Source: Candidatus Poribacteria bacterium
GTDB taxonomy: Bacteria > Poribacteria > WGA-4E > B28-G17
Assembly (NCBI GenBank): GCA_003645735.1
Contig: QNBQ01000135.1
Coordinates: 1 to 5,783 of the forward strand
Direction of reading: 5' to 3'
Length of the DNA stretch: 5,783 nt
Shown here: positions 1-5,237 of the stretch, piece after piece
Numbering within the stretch: the first letter of the stretch is position 1
Layout: each line of letters opens with the position of its first letter
Notes under the pieces: model-generated
Told to the model about the DNA's origin: nothing
The model's input: the letters and a program-made list of their open reading frames with translations, nothing else
The model's database searches: none
Made by a program: the position numbers and the translations under genes

Positions 1-1
1 C

Positions 2-2386
2 GCCGATTTCAAACGGCGCTTGGCTCCCCAGCCCCGACCCTCGGGGTTTCCCAGGGATATCGAACCCGTTCGGGAGCCTCGACCTTTCCCCGATATATTC
101 CCCCGCTCCAAACCGCCCGCCCCTGAGCTGATGATCGTGGATCTGAGGGGTCGGCTCCCCGATGAGCAGCTCATGGTCTTCACCCTGCAGGGGATCGTCA
201 ACCGCTCCCGTCCCCGGATCTACTGTCTGTTCAACCCCACCGACGAGCTTTGGCTCGATTGGATGATAAAAAGGGGCTGGATCAAACGGACGACGAAGGT
301 CGGCCCGCCGGAGGAACTTCTGAGGAGGTTTGGGGATGAGGTGAAGGGGATGGTGATATACGATCCCCGCCTGCCGGCGAGCAAGAACGTGGCGACCATG
401 ATAGCAGCGGTCGAAAACGGCGTGGTCCTCTCCCCTCGCCTGGCGGAGCGCTTCAAGCTGCCTGTTCTAGCCGATCTGCGCGGGAGGTGGGGGAAAGACG
501 TGGACGCCTACAGATGGGCGTTCGACAACCTATGGGATAAGCTGAACCATCACCTGATCGCCTGCTCGCATCCGGATCACCTGGGTTTGAGGGACTACCT
601 CGTCCAAAACAGGGCCTTTATCTTCTGGGTATCGGGCCCGGTGGACGGCGCCGAGGAGAGCGCCTCCCCGGACGAGGAGGTCAGGCTGGTGGAAGAGCTT
701 TTGGCGAGGATGCCGATCAACATCCCCGTCATGAGCTACCCCTGGGCAGGCGAAGGGGTTGGAATGGGCGAAGGGCCGGGCGTCACCCTCTTCTCGGAGT
801 TCGGCAAATATCTGGTCGGGTCGATAAACTGCACCAACCTATCCGTTCACTCCGGAATAAGGATCGAGAGGTTCCGTCAGAAAACGCCTCCGGCCCCAAA
901 ACTCCAAAGGGATAAGGTCTACATCTCATTCATCATCTCCGACGGCGATAACCTCCCCGTGTTGACAACCAACAACTTCCCCAAGCTCTGGAGAAGCGGC
1001 GTGAGGGGGGAGATCCCCCTGGGCTGGACGATCTCCCCCTCGGCCTACATGCTCATCCCCGACATCGTCGATTACTACTACTCCACCGCCTCCGAAAACG
1101 ACCGCTTCTTGGCGGCCGTTTCGGGCATAGGATACATGTATCCTGACTCATATGGGAGGAGGTTCAGGGATCGGATCTCGGTCTTCGACGGCTTCCTAGA
1201 GCAGACCGGGAGATACATGGATCTGATGGACCTGAGGGAGATTTGGATAATGGGAGCGACCGATTCGAAGCTGATAAGCCGGTATGCCGAAAGGATACCC
1301 TTCCTCAGGGCTATCTTCCCCGATTACGGTCGGCGCGTCTCCGGTTACTCCCAGGCGACCTATCCGACCTATGGGAACGTCCCCGTCTTCCACGCCGTCA
1401 CGAGCTGGAGGAAGGGCATCCCCAGGGAGGAGCAGATATCGAGGTTGGTATCGGAGATAAGGTCGATGACGCCGGATGAGAGACCGGCCTTCCTCCACGT
1501 GTTCGTGCTGAACTGGTTCGCCGATCTAGCTATGTTGAAGGAGATCCTTCACCGCCTCGGCCCGGAATACATGGCCGTCAGACCCGATCACCTGGCGGAG
1601 CTCTACCTACGGGAGATGCGGTCGAGGGAGCTGCTCGTCAGGAAACCCGATCGCCTCGTCGGCTTGGAGGGGGTTCCCTTGAGCTTCGCCTTATCCATCC
1701 ACAGCTTCGCCCCTTCGAGGCGCGAGATCTCGCTCGCCCTTTTGGGCGGACTGGAGGAGGGGTCTATAGAGCCGGATGAGATCCCGATCGAGCCGGCCCA
1801 AACCGTTGCCGTCGTCATCTCCGGCATCCCCTCGGGGGAGGCCGTCATCCTCTCCGTCTCCTGGGATGGAAAGGGGGAGGAGGTGTCGATACCGCTTGAG
1901 ATCCTCCCCTCAGGGGAGCTGATCTCCCCCGTTTCTAAGGTTGGCAAGCTTGAGTTCGTCGCCTCGTTCGAAGCGGCGGATCTGCCGCACAGGTCGGGGG
2001 AGAGGATGGAAGATCCGGAGGCGATCGGGGAAGAGGCCTGGGCGGCGGTGAGGGGAAAAGCGGAGCCGGGCTTCGTCATCTACGGGCCTTACTCCCCGTT
2101 GGGGGAGGGGAGCTATCTGGCCCTTTTCAGGTTGAAACGGCTCTCCGACGGGGAGGGGATTATAGCGACGCTCGACACCTGTGTGGGCGGCGGAAGCCCG
2201 ATCACCTCCTCGCGTGATCTCAAGGCGGAGGAGCTGCCGAAAGGCGTATATAAGCTGATCCCCCTCCCGTTCGATCACCCGGGAGGGGGAGTGGAGACGA
2301 GGGTCATCTGGAGGGGAAACGCCGATATCGCCGTAGATCAGATCATCCTGTGGAGGGTCGTCAGCTCCTCTTCCACAGGTCGATAG
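2..2386 (+). CDS. GxGYxYP-family putative glycoside hydrolase, 5'-truncated by window edge
   Basis: The frame is open from the first in-frame codon at base 2, with no upstream stop, so the true start and probably a signal peptide lie outside; 794 residues are visible. Numbering from base 2, residues 1-40 are a Pro/Arg-rich linker. A GxGYxYP N-terminal-type domain begins near M44 (LMIVDLRGR, then LQGIVNRSRPRIY). The core domain carries SDGDN at about 313-317 and the family-naming motif GIGYMYP at 375-381. The last 100 or so residues look like a beta-sandwich, with VIYGPYSPLGEGSY around 692-705. The family is named in Pfam as putative glycoside hydrolase, and I know of no firm biochemical proof, so the reaction is unassigned. 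A TTG at base 20 could be called as start, but it has no Shine-Dalgarno and sits in an uninterrupted frame, so I treat the gene as partial. Its stop overlaps the end of the convergent oxidoreductase gene by 26 bp. Family call is strong; function is weak. Confidence 0.88.
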   Translation, partial: ADFKRRLAPQPRPSGFPRDIEPVREPRPFPDIFPRSKPPAPELMIVDLRGRLPDEQLMVFTLQGIVNRSRPRIYCLFNPTDELWLDWMIKRGWIKRTTKVGPPEELLRRFGDEVKGMVIYDPRLPASKNVATMIAAVENGVVLSPRLAERFKLPVLADLRGRWGKDVDAYRWAFDNLWDKLNHHLIACSHPDHLGLRDYLVQNRAFIFWVSGPVDGAEESASPDEEVRLVEELLARMPINIPVMSYPWAGEGVGMGEGPGVTLFSEFGKYLVGSINCTNLSVHSGIRIERFRQKTPPAPKLQRDKVYISFIISDGDNLPVLTTNNFPKLWRSGVRGEIPLGWTISPSAYMLIPDIVDYYYSTASENDRFLAAVSGIGYMYPDSYGRRFRDRISVFDGFLEQTGRYMDLMDLREIWIMGATDSKLISRYAERIPFLRAIFPDYGRRVSGYSQATYPTYGNVPVFHAVTSWRKGIPREEQISRLVSEIRSMTPDERPAFLHVFVLNWFADLAMLKEILHRLGPEYMAVRPDHLAELYLREMRSRELLVRKPDRLVGLEGVPLSFALSIHSFAPSRREISLALLGGLEEGSIEPDEIPIEPAQTVAVVISGIPSGEAVILSVSWDGKGEEVSIPLEILPSGELISPVSKVGKLEFVASFEAADLPHRSGERMEDPEAIGEEAWAAVRGKAEPGFVIYGPYSPLGEGSYLALFRLKRLSDGEGIIATLDTCVGGGSPITSSRDLKAEELPKGVYKLIPLPFDHPGGGVETRVIWRGNADIAVDQIILWRVVSSSSTGR
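2259..2290. other. 11-bp GC-rich perfect hairpin near the convergent gene ends
   Basis: TCCCCCTCCCG (2259-2269) and CGGGAGGGGGA (2280-2290) are perfect inverted repeats around a 10-nt loop. The hairpin lies inside the 3' end of the GxGYxYP gene and about 70 nt past the stop of the minus-strand oxidoreductase. No T-tract follows on either strand, so it is not a textbook intrinsic terminator. It could act as a transcription barrier for read-through from the oxidoreductase, or be a by-product of the local Pro/Gly codons (LPF..HPGGG). Confidence 0.4.
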
Positions 2387-3452
2387 GCTTTTCGGCGTCG
2401 GTCGTGAAGGGGAACTCGACCTTTTGGCCCGTTCCCGCCGATTGATAGGCGGCGAAGATGATCTCCAGCACGGCTCTGCCGTCCTCGCCCGTCACCAGCG
2501 GCTCTTTGTCGTTCAGGACGCAATCGACGAAGTGCTCCATCTCCTGAGGGAAGCCGTAATTCCAGGCCTCCTCGTATATCGTGAACGACCATCCCACGGT
2601 CCTGCTCGCCTTCTCGACCGCGTAGCTGTAACCCTTTTCGCTGTAGGTCACGATCGATATCCCCCTGAGCAGATCGGCGTAGGCCACCCCGTCGGAGCCG
2701 TAAACCTCGGCCTTGTCGTCCATCCCGCCTTTTTTGGCCCAGCTCTCCTCCGCCAGGCAGGTCACCACTCCCCAGTCGGTCTCGAAGTTGATGATCACCA
2801 GGCTGTTATCGTCACCTCTGGTCTTGTCCTTGTGGACGTAGGTGTCCATCTCGGCGTAGACGCTCAGGGGTTTGGGGTTGCCGCCGAGCATCCACCTGAA
2901 GAACTGGATCGCATGACATCCCATGTCCATCGTCACCCCTCCGCCCGAAAGCTCCACGTCCCAGAACCAGGGGGAGTGAGGGCCGTCGTGTTTCTCGCTC
3001 TGCTTGATGTGATAGACCTTCCCGAAGGCGCCCTCGTCCATCAGCTGCTTCAGCCTCACGTATTTCGGCGCGAAACACAGCTCCTCGGCATACATCAGCT
3101 TAACCCCGGCCTTCCTGCACGCCTCTATCATCGCGTCGGCTTCTTTCAGGTTCATGCAGAGCGGCTTCTCGCATACGACGTGTTTCCCGGCGTTTGCGGC
3201 GTCTATGGCGATCTGGGCGTGGACGTAGTTCGGCGCCCCTATGACTATCATGTCCAGCTCGTCCATCTCCAGCATCTTCCTGTAATCGGTGAACCAGTGG
3301 GGTATGTTATGCCTTTGGGCGAAGCTTTTGACGTGCTCCTCCGTGGGGGAGGCCACGGCTATCACCTCCGCGGCCGCCACCCTTTTGAAGGCCTCGACGT
3401 GTATTTCGGCGACGAAACCCGACCCGACAAGCCCAACCCTCACCTTTTTCAT
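2361..3452 (-). CDS. Gfo/Idh/MocA family NAD(P)-dependent oxidoreductase
   Basis: A 363-residue protein of usual length for the family. The N-terminal Rossmann fold begins directly at MKKVRVGLVGSG, with the nucleotide-binding G7-x-x-G10-x-G12 loop and A15. The hallmark EKP is at 95-97 (CEKPL). The catalytic-region motif GGGVTMDMGCH spans about 170-180, giving Asp176 and His180. The C-terminal alpha/beta domain ends at the stop TGA (bases 2363-2361). There is no signal peptide, so it is cytoplasmic. Family members oxidise or reduce sugars, inositols and sugar derivatives with NAD(P); the substrate cannot be told here. Where many members have HxxD after the catalytic His, this one reads HAIQ (Gln183), which may affect substrate choice. 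The ATG at 3452 is chosen because AGGAGGTG lies just upstream and the Rossmann fold starts there; the frame extends 21 codons further, but that stretch crosses the -10 element and lacks domain content. It is transcribed divergently from the propeller operon. Confidence 0.95.
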   Translation of the reverse strand: MKKVRVGLVGSGFVAEIHVEAFKRVAAAEVIAVASPTEEHVKSFAQRHNIPHWFTDYRKMLEMDELDMIVIGAPNYVHAQIAIDAANAGKHVVCEKPLCMNLKEADAMIEACRKAGVKLMYAEELCFAPKYVRLKQLMDEGAFGKVYHIKQSEKHDGPHSPWFWDVELSGGGVTMDMGCHAIQFFRWMLGGNPKPLSVYAEMDTYVHKDKTRGDDNSLVIINFETDWGVVTCLAEESWAKKGGMDDKAEVYGSDGVAYADLLRGISIVTYSEKGYSYAVEKASRTVGWSFTIYEEAWNYGFPQEMEHFVDCVLNDKEPLVTGEDGRAVLEIIFAAYQSAGTGQKVEFPFTTDAEKPIDLWKRS

Positions 3453-3457
3453 ACCCT

Positions 3458-3465
3458 CACCTCCT
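3458..3465 (-). promoter_or_regulatory. Shine-Dalgarno site of the oxidoreductase gene
   Basis: On the minus strand AGGAGGTG precedes the ATG at 3452 with 5 nt between the end of the motif and the start codon. This near-perfect anti-16S match decides the start at 3452 over the longer open frame. Confidence 0.85.
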
Positions 3466-3485
3466 CGCCTTTTAGCCGCTCGGAA

Positions 3486-3515
3486 ATTATAACGCCGTCG
3501 GGGTATTGACATCAA
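3486..3515 (-). promoter_or_regulatory. Predicted sigma70-type promoter for the oxidoreductase gene
   Basis: Read on the minus strand, TTGATG (3515-3510) is a 4/6 match to the -35 consensus. After an 18-bp spacer comes a perfect -10 TATAAT (3491-3486). Predicted initiation near 3479 leaves a leader of about 27 nt carrying the AGGAGGTG site. Its -35 hexamer overlaps that of the rightward promoter by two bases, so polymerases are unlikely to bind both at once. Confidence 0.62.
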
Positions 3516-3520
3516 CCCCG
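3499..3520. promoter_or_regulatory. Putative operator: inverted repeat over both -35 elements
   Basis: CGGGGT (3499-3504) and ACCCCG (3515-3520) are perfect 6-bp inverted arms separated by 10 nt. Within the spacer and right arm, TTGACATCAA (3506-3515) is itself an off-centre dyad (TTGA-N2-TCAA). The arms span the -35 hexamers of both divergent promoters, where a dimeric regulator would affect both directions. No regulator gene is in the window, and the site is known only by its symmetry and position. Confidence 0.4.
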
Positions 3521-3534
3521 GAATGGTTTATAAT
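3506..3534 (+). promoter_or_regulatory. Perfect-consensus sigma70-type promoter for the propeller/CBM operon
   Basis: TTGACA (3506-3511) and TATAAT (3529-3534) are separated by exactly 17 bp, the ideal arrangement for a housekeeping sigma factor. Initiation is expected around 3541, giving a leader of about 23 nt before the ATG at 3564. It is the only strong promoter I see for the three plus-strand genes that follow. Confidence 0.8.
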
Positions 3535-3563
3535 CCCCTTGCGACCTCCCCTTGAGGGAGCCG

Positions 3564-4607
3564 ATGAAGGGGGTTGTCGGCTCAGGGCTGTTCGCTCTGC
3601 TGATTTGGTGCGGTGGGGGATCGCGGGCTTGGCAGGCTTCGCTCGCCTTCGCGACCGATCGGGACGGCAACTGGGAGATCTATCTTTCCGACCTGAGGGG
3701 GGAGAGGCAGGAGAACATAACGAGGCATCCGGCTTCCGACCTCTACCCGGCCTGGTCGCCCGACGGCTCGCGGATCGCCTTCTTCTCATACCGGGATGGA
3801 AACGCTGAGATCTACCTGATGGATCTCCGGACGGGCGAGGTTGAGAGGATAACCCACAACCCCTCCGAGGATAAGGCGCCTTGCTGGTCGCCCGATGGAA
3901 GCCGGATAGCCTTCAGCTCGAATAGATCGGGCGATTTCGACATATACGCGGTGGAGCTGGATACGGGGAGGATCGAGAGGCTGACGCGAAGCCCGGGCGA
4001 TGATATCCTCCCGGATTGGTCGCCCGATGGCAGAGCGATCGCCTTCGCCTCCGATAGAACCGGGGATTTCGAGATCTACGTGCTGGATCTGAGGGATGGG
4101 ATCGAAAGGCGGCTCACCGATTCGCCCTTTCTGGACTCCTATCCGGACTGGTCGCCCGACGGGAGGAAGATCGCCTTCACCTCGATGCGCGACGGCGATC
4201 TGGAGATATACGTGATGGACTTGGAGGGGAGGATCATCGCCAAGCTGACTGATAACGAGCTGGACGACGCGGTTCCGCGGTGGTCGCCCGATGGCAGATG
4301 GATAGCCTATCAGTTCGAGGGGGAGGGCGGCGGATGGCGGATAGGTCTGATCGACCTGGCCACCGGTGAGGGGTTGGAGCTGACGGGCGAGGAGGGGTGG
4401 AGCGCCGAGCCGGCCTGGGTGCCTCATCTGATCGCTTCGATCGCGCAACCCGCTCAATTGCTCAGGCTCCCATGGGGGGAGTTGAAATTACTCGGATTTA
4501 GGGAGGGGTATAATGAGAACAGCGGCCATAGCGTTGGCAATCGCCTTAGCATTTGCATTTTCGGCCCGCGCCGTCGAGATAGCTATCGAGGCGGAGGACG
4601 CCGATGA
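3564..4607 (+). CDS. Secreted PD40/TolB-type beta-propeller protein
   Basis: A 347-residue frame from ATG 3564, preceded by GAGGGAG. A TTG 12 nt upstream is less likely because it lies about 11 nt from the predicted transcript start, leaving no room for a ribosome site. Residues 1-23 or so form a signal peptide (MK, then GVVGSGLFALLIW, likely cut after AWQA). Cys16 is preceded by Trp, so it is not a good lipobox. Then come five PD40 repeats with WSPDG, a 44-residue period and IAF.S.R.GD.EIYVMDL cores, plus a degenerate sixth (AWVPHLIA), fitting one six-bladed propeller. It lacks the N-terminal TolB domain, so it is not true TolB; such propellers commonly bind proteins or glycans. After W304-G-E-L-K308, a motif resembling the end of the next gene's product, the frame runs on about 39 residues, 95 nt inside that gene. 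This Arg-rich tail looks like non-native read-through after stop loss. First gene of the operon. Confidence 0.85.
   Translation: MKGVVGSGLFALLIWCGGGSRAWQASLAFATDRDGNWEIYLSDLRGERQENITRHPASDLYPAWSPDGSRIAFFSYRDGNAEIYLMDLRTGEVERITHNPSEDKAPCWSPDGSRIAFSSNRSGDFDIYAVELDTGRIERLTRSPGDDILPDWSPDGRAIAFASDRTGDFEIYVLDLRDGIERRLTDSPFLDSYPDWSPDGRKIAFTSMRDGDLEIYVMDLEGRIIAKLTDNELDDAVPRWSPDGRWIAYQFEGEGGGWRIGLIDLATGEGLELTGEEGWSAEPAWVPHLIASIAQPAQLLRLPWGELKLLGFREGYNENSGHSVGNRLSICIFGPRRRDSYRGGGRR
3753..4412 (+). repeat. Five tandem 132-nt PD40 repeat units
   Basis: The Trp codon of WSPDG falls at 3753, 3885, 4017, 4149 and 4281, exactly 132 nt (44 residues) apart, each starting TGGTCGCCCGA. The sixth Trp codon is at 4416, 135 nt on, and its motif has decayed to WVPHL. 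The exact period without indels indicates duplication of one propeller blade under structural constraint. Confidence 0.9.
4501..4508 (+). promoter_or_regulatory. Shine-Dalgarno site of the first CBM-like gene, inside the propeller frame
   Basis: GGGAGGGG ends 4 nt before the ATG at 4513, with its GGAGG core 6 nt away. It lies within the 3' extension of the propeller reading frame, so ribosomes finishing that gene would pass over it. This supports independent initiation at 4513 and suggests the propeller's original stop was upstream of here. Confidence 0.65.
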
Positions 4608-5175
4608 GATAGTGGCCCCTATGGTCGTGGCCACGCCGGCCGACGCCGAGGCCCAGGGCGGCCCGAAGCCGGATGAGCCGTCCGGCGGCAAGTTCATCTG
4701 GATGCCCGGCCCTCCCGCAACCGGCGGAGGAGATGAGGGGTATGCCAGGTTCGTCGTGGACATCCCCAAAGCCGGAACATACGCCATCTGGGGCAGGGTG
4801 ATAGCCTGGGACGGAAACAGCGACTCCTTCTGGGTCACCGTCGTGCCTCCGGACCCCGCCGATCAAAACCCTCAGGAGACACAGGACACCCATTACAGGT
4901 GGGCGGTCGCCCAGGGCAATACATGGCACTGGGACAAGGTCAACCAGTGGCTCGACGGGGGGACGTTCGAGAGGAAATGGGATCTGCCCAAAGGCCAGGT
5001 CACGATAACCATCTGGGTCCGAGAGGATGCCACGATGTTGGACTGCCTCTACATAACGGACAACCTCTCGGATGACGAGGCGGAGGTCAACCCGAAACTG
5101 CCGTCCGAGCTGGCCGCCCCGGTCGAACCTGAGGGCAAGCTGCCGCTCACGTGGGCTGAGATAAAGGTTAAGTAA
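4513..5175 (+). CDS. Secreted CBM6-like (galactose-binding fold) protein, first tandem copy
   Basis: A 220-residue protein. Residues 1-20 are a clear signal peptide with an Ala-rich core and cleavage after SARA, so it is exported. The rest is one beta-sandwich domain: IEAEDADEI at 25-33, the usual opening strand of CBM6/CBM35-type modules; KFIWMPGPPATGGG; DEGYARFVVDIPKAGTYAIW; GRVIAWDGNSDSFWV; NTWHWDKVNQW; and closing VREDATMLDCLYITDN. This strand order matches carbohydrate-binding-like domains common in planctomycete and poribacterial secreted proteins; binding to a glycan is inferred. No catalytic domain is present. An acidic, Pro-rich linker leads to a short C-terminal element LPLTW214-AEIKVK at the very end. 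The start overlaps the propeller frame by 95 nt in another frame, and GGGAGGGG precedes the ATG. The gene is followed by a close paralogue 62 nt downstream. CBM-like call is good; ligand unknown. Confidence 0.85.
   Translation: MRTAAIALAIALAFAFSARAVEIAIEAEDADEIVAPMVVATPADAEAQGGPKPDEPSGGKFIWMPGPPATGGGDEGYARFVVDIPKAGTYAIWGRVIAWDGNSDSFWVTVVPPDPADQNPQETQDTHYRWAVAQGNTWHWDKVNQWLDGGTFERKWDLPKGQVTITIWVREDATMLDCLYITDNLSDDEAEVNPKLPSELAAPVEPEGKLPLTWAEIKVK
4573..5043 (+). repeat. Tandem paralogous segment, copy 1 of 2
   Basis: This 471-nt stretch aligns without gaps to 5313-5783 at a constant offset of 740 nt. By eye 129 of 157 residues are identical. Two blocks are identical at DNA level: 4687-4724 (38 bp) and 4779-4858 (80 bp). 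Signal-peptide regions on the left do not resemble each other. Confidence 0.9.
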
Positions 5176-5184
5176 AAGGGCTTA

Positions 5185-5210
5185 GGGAGCGTCCCTCCTG
5201 GGGCGCTTCC
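5185..5210 (+). other. 11-bp intergenic hairpin between the tandem CBM-like genes
   Basis: In RNA, GGGAGCGUCCC (5185-5195) pairs with GGGGCGCUUCC (5200-5210) around a 4-nt UCCU loop, with two G-U wobbles and no bulge. It begins 9 nt after the stop of the first CBM-like gene. AAACC follows instead of a U-tract, so it is a poor intrinsic terminator. More likely roles are protecting or trimming the upstream mRNA, or partly reducing read-through so that the two genes differ in dose. Confidence 0.55.
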
Positions 5211-5220
5211 AAACCACCGG

Positions 5221-5228
5221 AAAGGAGG
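5221..5228 (+). promoter_or_regulatory. Shine-Dalgarno site deciding a GTG start
   Basis: AAAGGAGG lies 9 nt before GTG 5238. The next in-frame ATG (5253) is too far away and lacks its own site, so this motif argues for the GTG start of the second CBM-like gene. Confidence 0.75.
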
Positions 5229-5237
5229 GGGAGAGGC

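Noticed and set aside
1..18. Short inverted repeat CGCCG...CGGCG at the window edge
   Set aside because: Only 5 bp, inside an open coding frame and with no T-tract; expected by chance at this GC content.
20..22. TTG as start of the GxGYxYP gene
   Set aside because: No Shine-Dalgarno upstream, and the frame stays open to the window edge with plausible linker residues, so the real start is probably outside.
1603..2278. Minus-strand frames of 158 and 122 codons under the GxGYxYP gene
   Set aside because: No ribosome sites or domains, and codon patterns fit shadows of the plus-strand gene.
2424..3509. Long plus-strand open frame (361 codons) opposite the oxidoreductase
   Set aside because: It is the antisense shadow of a clear Gfo/Idh/MocA gene, shows no recognisable domain and is rich in His/Val/Leu from complementary codons.
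3786..4457. Minus-strand open frame of 223 codons
   Set aside because: It is the antisense of the PD40 repeats; its apparent repeats (for example IGRP) mirror the WSPDG codons.
4474..4479. Run of six G as a frameshift error that hides the propeller's stop
   Set aside because: One G more or less would bring a nearby stop, but the current frame encodes W-G-E-L-K, matching the other protein's C-terminal element, so the frame seems correct through K308.
4509..4514. TATAAT as an internal promoter -10 box for the first CBM-like gene
   Set aside because: It overlaps the start codon, and the nearest -35-like TTGAAA (4482-4487) is 21 bp away; it would also give a leaderless transcript despite a good ribosome site.
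5185..5210. Intrinsic terminator between the CBM-like genes
   Set aside because: The stem is strong, but it is followed by AAACC instead of a U-tract, so I list it only as a hairpin.
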